Shown: positions 12,570 to 21,805, numbered from the stretch's first letter. The stretch: 64,000 nucleotides of DNA from Manihot esculenta (GCF_001659605.2 NC_035164.2:5826438-5890437), one strand, 5' to 3'. Numbers and translations are program-made. The notes: generated from the sequence alone by a model not told the origin.

Positions 12570-13050
12570 TCCTAGCTAAGGATGTGCGACTGGACTTCCC
12601 TCTTTCTGCGCAAGATTGCAGTCCATTTGTTGGATGCAGTAGATAATTTCTTTCAGTTTTGGCTCTTTCCGGCTTTCTTCCCTGCAAAGATCATTATTCA
12701 GTTTATCATTTTGATCCATATCAAAAACTTCCTGACTCAAGCAATCAATGATATCAAGACCATAAACAGGGGACATGTCATAAGGATATTTCATAGAATC
12801 ATAAACATTAAACTTTATTACTTATCCATATCAAAAACTTCCTGACTCAAGCAATCAATGATATCAAGACCATAAACAGGGGACATGTCATAGGGATATT
12901 TCATAGAATCATAAACATTAAACTTTATAACTTCCCCTTCAAATTCCATGGTAAGAGTGCCATCATGCACATCTATCTTGGTTCGCTATGCTCAGGAAAG
13001 GTCGTCCAAGTAAGATGTCTGAAGTAGTGTTGTTGTTGTCTTCCTTCATG
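12570..13050 (-). pseudogene. Protease C-terminal remnant and linker of element F
   Basis: The minus strand encodes a short TSDILLGRPFLSIA segment (about 12990-13035), the end of a retroviral-type aspartic protease. The Athila linker around MKYPYDMSPVYGLDIIDCL follows. The catalytic DTG region is not present between this and gag. A 110-bp tandem duplication (12716-12935) lies in the linker, and the frame is broken. Confidence 0.65.
12716..12935. repeat. 110-bp tandem duplication in element F pol
   Basis: The block starting 'ccatatcaaaaacttcc' at 12716 recurs at 12826 with almost no change. It duplicates the Athila linker between protease and RT. As 110 is not a multiple of three, it shifts the frame. 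Confidence 0.85.
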
Positions 13051-13108
13051 TCAATCACATAGAAATCTGCTGGTAAGTACATCTGCTCTCACTGCTCAAA
13101 TTTCTGAA

Positions 13109-14038
13109 CTAACCTCTTTGCAGTTGCTTTTCATCTCCATATTGTCTTGAGGCTGCTGCAAGTGTTGAGATCAAGTCTCTGATTGCTCGAGGTGTGCTAT
13201 CCTGGATGGAACCTCCACATGCTACATCAATGAACTTTCTTTCGGAAGGTAGCAAACCTCCATAGAAGAACTCTATGAGTGATTTATCTGAAATGTCATG
13301 TTGAGGGCAACTTGTACACAATCTTTTAAACCTTTTCCAATAGTCATACAAATCCTCAGTTGGTTTCTGTTTAATGCTACTAATCTCTCTTCTTATGCCT
13401 ATAGCTTTAGAAGCTGGGAAATATTTATTCAAGAAGGCACTAACCATACCATCCCAAGAAGTTATGGAACCGGGTGGTAAGTAAAATAACCAATCCTTAG
13501 CATAATCATCAAGTGAAAAAGGAAAAGCTCTTAATTTAACATGCTCTTCAGATATGCCTTGCGGCCTCATGGATGAACATATAATTTGGAATTCTTTTAA
13601 GTGCTTGTGTGGATTTTCATTCTCTAAACCTCTAAACTTAGGTAGAAGATGAATCAAACATGTTTTGAGCTCAAATGGAACTGTCAGAGGTGGATAGGTA
13701 ATGCATAGAGGTGCTTGGTCACCTATAAGGACTGCCAACTCCCTCAGTGTTCTTTCTCTTGGCACTAGTGGCCTCATGGCTGGATTTTCTGGTATTAATC
13801 CATCATGGACAGCAGGTTCAACAGGGGCAGCAGGTTGTGCTTGGTTTTCAGCCATTTCTGCGGCTGGTTGGTGCGACTCAGAGGCTTCAGAAGGTTGATC
13901 TGCGATGGTGTGCTCCTTGGGCGCGAGGTCGGCTTCAGTTGTCTCCCAGAGTCGAGATGCTTGTTTCCCAAGTCTCCTGATGGTGCGCTCAATTTCTGAA
14001 TCGTAAGGCAGAGTTTCCTTGTGTCCAGATCTGATCAT
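13109..14038 (-). CDS. Athila-type gag (capsid)
   Basis: This is a 309-codon frame from an ATG just inside the 5' LTR and primer-binding site. The N-terminal third is acidic and Pro/Ala-rich. The retrotransposon gag domain spans about residues 120-290 and contains LLPKFRGLENENPHKHLKEF, MRPQGISEEHVKLRAFPFSL, AKDWLFYLPPGSI and LNKYFPASKAIGIRREI. This domain assembles the virus-like particle. The usual nucleocapsid zinc knuckle is missing because the downstream sequence is deleted. No internal stops are seen. Confidence 0.85.
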   Translation of the reverse strand: MIRSGHKETLPYDSEIERTIRRLGKQASRLWETTEADLAPKEHTIADQPSEASESHQPAAEMAENQAQPAAPVEPAVHDGLIPENPAMRPLVPRERTLRELAVLIGDQAPLCITYPPLTVPFELKTCLIHLLPKFRGLENENPHKHLKEFQIICSSMRPQGISEEHVKLRAFPFSLDDYAKDWLFYLPPGSITSWDGMVSAFLNKYFPASKAIGIRREISSIKQKPTEDLYDYWKRFKRLCTSCPQHDISDKSLIEFFYGGLLPSERKFIDVACGGSIQDSTPRAIRDLISTLAAASRQYGDEKQLQRG

Positions 14039-14064
14039 GAAAGAAAAATAAATCAGTTAAATTA

Positions 14065-14085
14065 ACTCCCCGGCAACGGTGCCAA
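14065..14085 (-). other. Primer-binding site of element F (Asp-tRNA type)
   Basis: The minus strand reads TGGCACCGTTGCCGGGGAGT a few bases inside the 5' LTR. It differs little from the common plant gypsy site TGGCGCCGTTGCCGGGGA, which pairs with the 3' end of an Asp tRNA. The tRNA assignment is from memory of the family. Confidence 0.75.
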
Positions 14086-15729
14086 TTTTTTACTATGCGG
14101 TTATCGAAACCGGTCAAAAATAACCTTTTCAGTTATTAACAATATTACTACTGCAGATAGTGGTGAAAGGATCGAATCCACAGGGAATTGATACTTATCT
14201 TTCTTATCAAGACCAAAGAAATAAACTGAAAGCAAGAGAACTGAAAGTAAATTAAAAAGGGGGGTTTTGAGATTGATTCAGTTATGCTAATGATGAAAGC
14301 AACAAAATAAAATGAATAATAAAAGTAAAGAGAAATCAATAATAAGAAAGGTCTAGTTAAAGAATTGGATCCACTTCAGTTGTTGGAATTGATCATTGAT
14401 ACTTAGGTTCTTTTGTTTGATTCAATAAATTAGTTATGGAGATGGAAAACGCTTCTCACCACCATGTCTCTCCTTAAGCATAAATTAATTAGGGAACGTC
14501 CTCTAACCAATCACTAATCAACAAGTTGCCAACAAACGTCCTTGGGCCTTAGGCATCAAAACAATTGTCAATTGCATTAAGAAATAGAGAGATCTAATTC
14601 TAGCTATCCAAACGCATGGAGATATCGCTAGATCATATAATTTCCTTAGTTTTTACACCAAGTGTTCTTGTGTTTGAACAATCCAAGCAATTACGGACTT
14701 AAAACTATTCAAACTAACAATATATCACCTTGCAATCAAGAATCAATTGGCCACATTGATCAAAATAACAAAGCAATAATGGAATCAAGCATGAAATTGC
14801 ATGAATATTGAATAAACAAAAGTTAAACAATGTATGTTCAGATCTCCCAATCCATAAAATAACTAAAGTATCACCTAATCTTCAACTAGAAATAAAGGTT
14901 TCAGCCACTCATGGCTGAAACAAAACCAAAAATAAAGAAGAAAGGTAGAAGGAGAGAAGAGCCGAAGCTTGGAGAAGGTGGAGTCCTTGCGTCGGATTGA
15001 AGAGAAGAGAGGAAGAGTGCAGAAGAGGTGGTCGGCTCCTTAAGGTGGCTTTTTATAGAGTTTATGTGCTGCCCTAGGTCTTCAAGTTGATCTCCTTGCT
15101 ACCCAAGTCTTTCCCTTGCCGCCTATGTGTGCATTGATGAGGTGGAGCCTCTCTTTGAATTTTAAATTTTGAATGTGCAAGACTTGAGGTGGCATGTGTG
15201 TCTTCTTTGGCTTCCTTGACAAGCTGAATTTGAATGTGCACCTTCTATAGATTTGGCTTCTTCAATAAGGAAAGGGATTCTTGAAGATTTGAATTTCAAA
15301 TTGCTCTGCACTTTTCTTGTTTGCAACTTTCCTTATTTGGCACTTTCCTTATTTAGCACTTTCCTTATTAAGCTGAATCTTGAATTTGAATGCTCTTGGA
15401 GATTTGAAATTTGAATTTCAAACTACTTTCCTTGTTTATCTCCTCTTCAGATGCAACTTGACATGCTTGCTCTCCTTTATTCCATTTTAGGTAGTTTTAA
15501 GGGCGTTTTCTCCAAATTACCTCTTTACACCATTTTCTGCAAAATAAGATCAATATTGTAATACCCGGCTAGACTCCGGTATCGGAATTCCTACCGTCCG
15601 GTGGAATCTCGGATGTCGGAGACCTCTAGAAGGGTAGAGTCATGTTTTTATGAAATGTTTTTATGTCTTAAATGATTTTAAGTGTGAATTAAATGAGTTT
15701 TTACATGAAAATAGCTTTGGAGGAAAACC

Positions 15730-15900
15730 CAGGTTCGGCCGCCGAAAGTCAGGTTCGGCCGCCGAACATGCATGCGTTTTGGAGGCACGTTAGGCCCCCG
15801 AAAGCATGAGTGAGGGAAGTCAAGGTTCGGCCGCCGAACCTCATGTTCGGCCGCCGAACATTTGCATGGATGCGGAGGCACATTCGGCCCCCGAACGTGG
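15730..15900. repeat. First TTCGG-NNN-CCGAA hairpin cluster in LTR E2
   Basis: Four copies of TTCGGCCGCCGAA (near 15736, 15753, 15825 and 15844) and related TTCGGCCCCCGAA or GGCCCCCGAA variants lie upstream of the TATA box. Each can fold as a 5-bp stem with a 3-nt loop, and each is rich in CG sites. Equivalent clusters occur in copies E3, E4 and E5. Confidence 0.85.
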
Positions 15901-15914
15901 CCTGGCCAGCCACA

Positions 15915-15922
15915 TATAAAAG
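15915..15922 (+). promoter_or_regulatory. TATA box of LTR E2
   Basis: TATAAAAG lies about 360 bp into the LTR, just after the first hairpin cluster. It is conserved at 56195-56202 (E3) and, on the minus strand, at about 59100-59106 (E4) and 63762-63769 (E5). It very likely positions the element's transcription start. Confidence 0.7.
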
Positions 15923-15973
15923 GGTCCCTTTGGTCCGCACGGGCGAACTTTTTCTCTCCCATTGTCGGCCAAG

Positions 15974-15979
15974 GTGAGT
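15974..15979 (+). promoter_or_regulatory. Conserved 5' splice-donor-like site in LTR E2
   Basis: AAG|GTGAGT lies 60 bp after the TATA box. The same sequence is kept in E3 (56252-56257) and E4 (59045-59050, minus strand), while E5 has a diverged form. A second donor-like AAGAG|GTAAGC occurs near 16155. This suggests a spliced leader, by inference only. Confidence 0.5.
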
Positions 15980-16439
15980 CTCCGTCGCTCCTCCCTCAAT
16001 CTTGAGTGTTTTCCCTAGATCTTTCATGGTTTTCACGAGTTTTAACTTCTATTTTGAAGATTTGTGAGCAAAGAGCAAGTTTTGGGTGCTTGGAGGTTCA
16101 AGGAGCTCAATCTCTTCATCTCCAAGCTAGGATCGTCTTCCCTCTCATTTCTTCAAGAGGTAAGCTCGGATCCACCCTTATTATGTGTTCTAAATGAGTT
16201 TTATGCAAGATCTAAGGGTAGAAATGCATGCTAGGGTATATGTTGAGTTATGGGTATATATTGATGTTTTGAACAATGTGTGTTGTTTGAGTATGTTTGA
16301 AGTGTTGTAGATGGGGTATATGTTTGTTTGAGGCCCCTAGGAACTTGTATGCATGCTTTGGTTGAAAAATATGCATGTTTGGAAGGTTTGGAGGCGAAAT
16401 GTGCTAAGGGAGCCAAGTTTCTGCCCTTTGGCAGAAACC

Positions 16440-16640
16440 AGGTTCGGCAGCCGAAGGTACTTTCGGCCGCCGAACATGGCTGGGGAGGCAGGCCTTTCGG
16501 CTGCCGAAGTTGCCCCCGAAAAGAGACTTTCGTCTCTGTCTGGGACTTTCGGCCGCCGAAGGTGCCGCCGAACCTGCCTGAGTTTCGTCTCTGTCCAGGA
16601 CTTTCGGCCGCCGAAGGTGCCGCCGAAAGTGCCCTGTTCA
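16440..16640. repeat. Second TTCGG-NNN-CCGAA hairpin cluster in LTR E2
   Basis: About eight motifs of the forms TTCGGCCGCCGAA, TTCGGCAGCCGAA and TGCCGCCGAA are spaced over 200 bp, downstream of the transcription start region. Homologous clusters lie at about 56730-56970, 58340-58590 and 63065-63260. Confidence 0.8.
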
Positions 16641-16984
16641 GCCATTTCATGCATATTTTCTGTGATGTTTTCAGGATGTTTTAGGGGGTTTTTGGGGAGT
16701 AGTTTATAGTTATGTTCAGGTATTTTTGGTCCCTCATTTGAGTCCACCTGTGTAGGTTCGGACCCGAGGAACCGCGGACCCCAGCAGTGAGTTCAGCTAC
16801 GGTGTTGTCAGAGTCAGCCAGAGGTGAGTGGAACTAAAACCAAATCTTTTAAATTAAATGTTTTACCATGTTTCATGCATCATGATTATGTAATAGGATG
16901 ATTGCATTAGTTTCACGAATATGCCGTATTGCATAAATTGTTGTTGTTGTGGGTGAATGTTGGATGACCCAATTAGTCCAAGAC

Positions 16985-17185
16985 AGGAAGACCAGGCCCC
17001 ATGCTACAGGCCTGGCACAGAGTAAGCAAGTCCAGGCCCCAGTCTACAGGCCTGGCACAGAGTAAGGTACGGTTATGGGACTTGAAGACCAGGAGCCAGA
17101 GGAGGCCCTGGGATAATGGTAAGTAATGTATGTTCTGACAGGAAAGACCAGGACCCCATTCTACAGGCCTGGCACAGAGTTAACT
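16985..17185. repeat. 'Aggcctggcacagagt' repeats within LTR E2
   Basis: Three copies of a roughly 50-bp unit (gaccaggcccc..ctacaggcctggcacagagt) lie near the LTR 3' end, with a degenerate fourth around 17085-17110. Copy E4 keeps the same repeats on the minus strand (about 57800-57985). E3 keeps one. Confidence 0.7.
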
Positions 17186-17880
17186 TGGACTAATTGGTGA
17201 CGAGTTCACCCAACCCTTATGTGAATTGTTTGTGTTATGATGCATTCCATTTGAGCATAGTGTTAATGTGTTTTACTAGCTCTACTCACTGGGCTTTTAG
17301 CTCACCCCTCTCCCTTTTCCCCCAGGCTTACAGGTACAGGATATAGTGCGGGAGTCCGGATAGAATAAAGAAGTCATGCTTATGTAATAGCTAGCAATGG
17401 ACATGATCAAATTGTAATGTAAAAGTACAATGTAATTATGTAACGAGTTTTATGGATGTTAGTATGTGCTTGACCATAGATTGTTGTATCCCTTTTATGC
17501 ATGATCTTAGAGATATTGTTAATGTTTATGCAAACCAACTCAACAGATGTATGTTACCCATTGAGGGCACAGATGAGGTCCCACAGAGGGATCAAAGTTA
17601 TGTTAATGTTATGCACAGGTTGAGTTTGGTTGATGTTCAAAGGAAAGAAAAGTTTTAAATTTTTATGCATATTGTTGATCATGTATGGGATTATACAGGT
17701 TTACAGGTTTTATGTCAGGCTTGCTACGGGTCCCGGCGGCCTTAAGTCGACCCGGATCCTAGCGCCGGTAGCGGTCCGATTTTCGGGTCGTTACAAATAT
17801 CACAAAATTAGGCAGAAAAAGTATAATTTAACATTAATAACATCATGATAAAATGGTCTAAATTTGGACTGATCATGAAG

Positions 17881-18299
17881 CTAATGCTTCTAATCTGGCT
17901 CTTGAAAATTGGGCTAAGACCGTCTAGAGTCAGGTGACCTTGTTGCATTCCCAAGTCCTGGAGCTATAGGCTCAAGCTGAGGAGTCTTGGGTCGCCTCTA
18001 CCAAGATCACTGAGCTTGAGGCAGAGTTGCCGAAAATGGTGGTCCAAGGTGAGGAGATGTTCATTCGAGCCTAAGACTTGGTAAAGAAGGAGCTAGTGAA
18101 ATGGTTTCCTTTCGAAGATTTCTCTTGGATAGACGACATCTTCCTTGAGGAGGAGGGAGATGAGATTGAAGAGGGGGAGGGACGAGCTGAGGACAACCCC
18201 AATGACCGGGTCTCTAAAGTTAATGTAATATATGTGGAAAATTATGATGTAATAGAGAGTCGGGTGGAGGAACCTAAAAATATTCCTCCTCCCATGTAA
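17881..18299 (+). pseudogene. Antisense accessory ORF of element B, C-terminal part
   Basis: This continues the frame cut at 8272: a coiled coil (ASNLALENWAKTV, then ITELEAELPKMVVQGEEMF), then an acidic tail (FLEEEGDEIEEGEGRAEDN) ending at a stop at 18297-18299. In-frame stops occur at about 17924, 17970 and 18072. The acidic C-terminus parallels that of the homologous ORF in element A. Confidence 0.6.
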
Positions 18300-18759
18300 T
18301 CTTTTTAAGACTTTAATGAAAATATTTTCTCATATCCTATCTTTATTTTCACTAAGTGTTTGTATGCCATGTGCTCATTCTCAGTCCTCTTTCAAGACTT
18401 AAATGGATTTCTTTTAAAGAATTGCTAAGCGTTAACACCCGTCCATTATAGTAGTAATAAATAGCTTGTAAACCTTTGAACAATGGATTAACACTCGGAT
18501 ATATTGCCTGCCTCGTGTCTGAAATATCCTATAGGATTTCTTATAATCTTTGAGGCTAGTACTCACCCGTTGGACACCCATCTTGTGGCTTAGGTCTCGA
18601 ATGTCTCAAAAAGTCTATAGGGGGCTATTACCTAGTAATTTAGTCATGGAAAAACTTGCTTCATGGCCTGACACAAAGGTCTCGATTAGTGGGACCTTCG
18701 CCCATTTTTTTAGCCTAGTTTTTACTCATCCTGTGACCTTGGCCACACCTTAAGATTTT

Positions 18760-19330
18760 TTAATTGGGGATTAACACCTGGCAAGACCCATCTTGTGGCA
18801 TCTTATGATCACTTTTGGTGAGTGGGACCAATGCCCAGATGGTCTAGTAGAACTCGCCTTATGATCTGGCCTGGCGAGGCCTGTCTTGTGTTTCATTCAG
18901 TGGGACCAACACCTGGATGGTTTAGCAAAACTTACCTTGTGATCTAGCCTAGTGGAATCCACCTTGTGATCTAGCCTGGCGAAATCTGCCTTGTGGCCTT
19001 AGTGAGTGGGACCAATGCCCGAATAGTCTAGCGAAACCTGCCTTGTGACCTGACCTAATGGAACCCGCTTTGCAGCCTTAGTGAATGGGAATAATTCCCC
19101 GACGATCTGGCAGAACCCACCTTGTGACTTGGCCTGGTGGAACCTATCTTATGGCCTTAGGGAATGAGACCAATGCTCGGATGGTTTGTTGGAACCCACC
19201 TTGTGACCTGACCTAACTAACCCGCCTTGTGGCCTTAATGAGTGGGGCCAATACCCGAATGGTCTAGCGAAATCTGCCTTATGACTTGACCTGGTGGAAC
19301 CCACCTTGTGGCCTTTTCTTGTCTCAATCT
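18760..19330. repeat. About 79-bp tandem array in element B
   Basis: About seven diverged units carry 'gagtgggaccaatgcccgaat..tctagcgaaacctgcctt' and 'ggaacccaccttgtggcc'. Phase marks at 18822, 18900, 19006, 19085, 19163 and 19241 give spacings of 78, 106, 79, 78 and 78. The array lies between the accessory ORF and the pol end, the same place as the arrays in elements A and C. Confidence 0.8.
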
Positions 19331-19424
19331 TTTTCCTTTTTGAGGAAAGCAATCCCATTATTCCTTATCACTGAAAAACACAACATATGAAAATATCTTG
19401 TTAATTATATTATTGATAAGATTT

Positions 19425-19574
19425 TCTTATGTTACAAATATATCAGGAATGGGGAATCACTTAGCCTTCCAACTTGGCCAACTTATAAGACTCTATGCGA
19501 ATGATTTTCGAGACTTTTAAATAGTCTTTTTCCCACTTACTGGATCGTCAATTCTGATTGAATGACCTTCGAGA
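19425..19574 (-). pseudogene. Possible 3' end of pol of element B
   Basis: 'Gttacaaatatatcagg...ggaatcac' resembles the sequence over the pol stop of element A (about 25715-25760). The match is short and no protein is readable, so this is tentative. It would mark one side of the deletion that removed gag-pol. Confidence 0.3.
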
Positions 19575-19866
19575 CTTTTATATGGCCAGCTGCTTATTAA
19601 GGGATTTTGTTGGCTGATAGGTTAGTAATCCCATAATTATAGGCGCAATGGAGATACGTTGGATTGTACCTGATATTGGTAATTTCGTACCGAAACTCGC
19701 CCTGTCGAGAAAAGAGCGAGTCTTGATGATGAATTGCATATTAAATTGTCCGGATCTTTCTTTTTTCAAACGGAACCACATTTCCTATTTATCAGATCTT
19801 TGTCACACGATTTTGTCTTGTGGTGTCAGCTCATGTCTTCTTTTAACTGATTGTTATGTAGCATTA
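19575..19866 (-). repeat. Truncated right (5') LTR of element B
   Basis: The region aligns by eye with 6163-6462 (for example 'ctgcttattaaggg', 'gagtcttgatgatgaa', 'tatttatcagatctttg'). The LTR part homologous to 4465-4720 is missing, so the deletion that removed gag-pol extends into this LTR. Confidence 0.6.
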
Positions 19867-19943
19867 AATATTAGTGAATTTTATGATCATGTCTTCTTTT
19901 AACAGATTTTTATGTAGCATTAAATATTAGTGAATTTTATTTT
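19832..19943. repeat. 56-bp tandem duplication at the edge of element B
   Basis: The block starting 'catgtcttcttttaac' at 19832 is repeated from 19888 with few changes. It spans the LTR end and the adjoining flank, so it arose after insertion. Confidence 0.85.
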
Positions 19944-20426
19944 ATAATAATAATTATAAATAATTTATTTTAAATATATTATTTAATATAAAATAATATC
20001 ATATACAAAATAATCAAAAATCATAAATTTGTCATAAAATTTTATAATTATTATTGTAAAGTTAAATTCATTTACTATAGAATTTGTGAACTATATATTT
20101 AACAGTTAACTTATTATTATTTTTAAAATTAAATACATTAATTAAGTATAATTAAGTATATATAAATATTATTTATATATATAATTAGTTTATATTTAAA
20201 AAAATATATTACATAAAATATACCATCTGAATTCTCATCTCTTAATTTTTAAAATTGATCAAAATTATATTAAAATAATATTAAATTAATTTACTATTTA
20301 AAATTTAAATTAAAATATAAAATAATATAACCGAAAAGCTTTTCGGTCGATTAAGCTTAATATAATTTCATCGGTAGATGCAATATTTAAAAATCTGACT
20401 TTAATAATATAACTTGTATAATCATT
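19944..20426. other. AT-rich spacer, no gene
   Basis: The sequence is very AT-rich with no frames of interest. The one structural mark is a perfect 18-bp palindrome, ACCGAAAAGCTTTTCGGT, at 20330-20347. The target site of element A (atact) is at its end. Confidence 0.7.
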
Positions 20427-20431
20427 ATACT

Positions 20432-20942
20432 TGATGATCTGAGATCCAATAGAATAGGGTTTTACAAGGGTTTTGGTATTGAAGAATAAAGCTTGGTCTA
20501 TCTCTCTAGAGGGGTATCCCTTTTATCCTTTCTTTCTGCTTGCTGGTGACGTACAACGGCTCTCCTATGATTGGGCCACGCGTCTCTGCCATACAGATAT
20601 GGGCGTACGAGGATATCAGGCGCCTGCTCCATACGTAACAGCCTCTGATTCTCCCCCGTGCGTACGCTCGAGCGGATCTGCCAGGCTGTATGACGAGTCT
20701 CGAAATGGATTCTGGGCTGGGCCGAGAGATGGGCTGGACGCTGAACCCAGGAGGAGAAGGAATCCGTGGGGAGGTTATACGGGCTGGGCCGATCTCGATA
20801 AAGAAGAATCTGGTGGATTCCGGCCTCAGGGGTCTGAGGATCCGGGCCTGTTTTACTTGAGATGGCATGCGGGCCTTCCTTTCATGGGCCATGGCCGTAA
20901 TCTGGGCCCAGGATTGGGGGTAGGAAAATCCAGCGGTCATCA
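20432..20942 (-). repeat. 3' LTR of element A
   Basis: A 511-bp repeat, TGATGATCTG to CGGTCATCA, that matches 31406-31916 base for base in length. The open frames seen in it on both strands are by-products of its GC content. Confidence 0.95.
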
Positions 20943-20961
20943 ATTGCCCCTTCACCTTCTT
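20943..20961 (-). other. Polypurine tract of element A
   Basis: The minus strand reads AAGAAGGTGAAGGGGCAAT directly before the 3' LTR. Composition and position fit plus-strand priming. Confidence 0.75.
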
Positions 20962-21298
20962 GGCAGTTATTGCTCCGACTGCCGAGGGGGTGAATATCGA
21001 GAACCATTATGACCGCGCCTGTTCGCGTGTAGATGCCTTCATAACTCCCTTTCATCTTTTTGTCATTTCTCATTTCTTGAATCCTATCTGCCTCTTTCCC
21101 TTTCTGGCCTTTCCTTACCCCTCAGATATTCTGCTCTTCTTTACTTTCCTGTCATTATCGCCTGGACATGCCTCTTTTTTCCTTTTCCATGAATATCTTT
21201 TAAAGATCCTGACATCGTGGGCTTAGAGTCTAGAGTTACTTTGCGCTAAGACTTCAGACTTTGAGTATATATCAGTGTTAACTCCTCTTCACTTCTAG

Positions 21299-21805
21299 GC
21301 CCTTTGTCGAAGAAAGGGAGTCTTTCCTTCCAGCCCTCTGTCTGTTTCCTTCTTCCAGCGAGATTCTCCTGTTTTTTCTGCAAAGGATCTATTTGACGCC
21401 TTCTGCAAACGGATTGAGGTGAGCCTGGGGCTTCATCGCTTTAATCTTGCTTTCATTATCTTGACAAAAGATTACCCTGATTTGTCTCTGTTTGGAACTT
21501 TTTGCAGTACCTGAGATAAAGATGGGTCAGTCCAAACCTCTTGAAAATTTGATATTACCTCGAGGGAGTCTGAAGGTTGCTTCTGAGGTCCTCCTAGTAG
21601 GGCGGTTGATGGGTGGAGTCATTTGGCAGGTCGTTGAAACTGTTTTACCCAGATCATCTGGCTGGCCTCCTCCTCTGGTTGTTGTTTGAGCTCCAAAGAG
21701 GCTATGGGCTGTTGGGGGGTCTGTTTTGACTGACTTCTGTTGAAAGGAAGTATGATGTCGAGAAGTGTATGTTCGTGTCTAATCTTAGGGATATTTGGGA
21801 CACGG
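21299..21805 (+). CDS. Antisense accessory ORF of element A, probable 5' exons
   Basis: The stretch holds one clear intron (21419-21507; donor GAG|GTGAGC, acceptor TTTTTGCAG) and a second donor at 21806. Around 21750-21805 a broken frame reads like KYDVEKCMFVSNLRDIWDTG. Its homologue is in element C (KYDVEKCMFMSNL, about 55740-55690), again directly before an intron. The exact frame and start are uncertain, and a stop plus frameshifts are present. No PF04195-like region is visible here, unlike B and C. Confidence 0.4.

Larger units (their letters stand above)
15557..17795 (+). repeat. Solo LTR, Tekay/Del-like family (copy E2)
   Basis: This 2,239-bp repeat begins TGTAATACCCGG and ends GGGTCGTTACA. 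It is flanked by aatat at 15552-15556 and 17796-17800. The empty site is visible in the other LTR of element F, which proves both ends. It has no coding capacity. Frames of 118-139 codons around 16231-16747 arise from the GC-rich hairpin repeats and are not genes. It contains two hairpin clusters, a TATA box, splice-donor-like sites and a set of 'aggcctggcacagagt' repeats. Confidence 0.93.
8273..17875 (-). mobile_element. Athila-type Ty3/gypsy element F, internally deleted
   Basis: Two LTRs flank the element: 8273-9833, and 14092-17875 once the inserted solo LTR is removed. The 5-bp target duplication tgaag is at 8268-8272 and 17876-17880. The minus strand carries an Asp-tRNA-like primer-binding site, gag, a scrap of protease, RT-RNase H and a polypurine tract. 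Integrase is absent and most of the gag-protease junction is missing, so it is a non-autonomous deletion derivative of about 7.4 kb net. Gag and RT similarity to Athila is family knowledge. Confidence 0.85.
14092..17875 (-). repeat. 5' LTR of element F, split by a solo LTR
   Basis: The region matches 8273-9833 up to 15556 and again from 17796 to GGACTGATCA at 17875. The break falls inside the sequence 'gatcaatatcacaaaatta', which is uninterrupted in the 3' LTR near 9750. Net length is about 1.54 kb. Confidence 0.9.
4465..19866 (-). mobile_element. Tat-type Ty3/gypsy element B, gag-pol deleted, heavily nested
   Basis: Two related terminal blocks (4465-6462 and a truncated 19575-19866) flank an antisense accessory ORF on the plus strand and a 79-bp tandem array. 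The left terminus starts TGATGATGTGG, like the TGATGATCTGAG start of element A. A purine tract lies next to it on the minus strand. Where gag-pol should lie only a short similarity to the 3' end of pol is left, so the element could not move by itself. Three later insertions sit inside it: a copia solo LTR, the Athila element F and, within F, a solo E LTR. No target duplication was found (tagac on the left; the right end is altered). Confidence 0.65.

Noticed and set aside
16231..16747. Several overlapping open frames of 118-139 codons on both strands, rich in FGGR or RPPKVP peptides
   Set aside because: They arise from the CG-rich hairpin motif clusters inside a solo LTR. Similar frames recur at 56648-57013, 58224-58758 and 63061-63362, without a shared start or domain.
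20473..21012. Frames of about 150-180 codons repeated at 31447-31947
   Set aside because: They lie within the two LTRs of element A and overlap on opposite strands. They are LTR composition effects.
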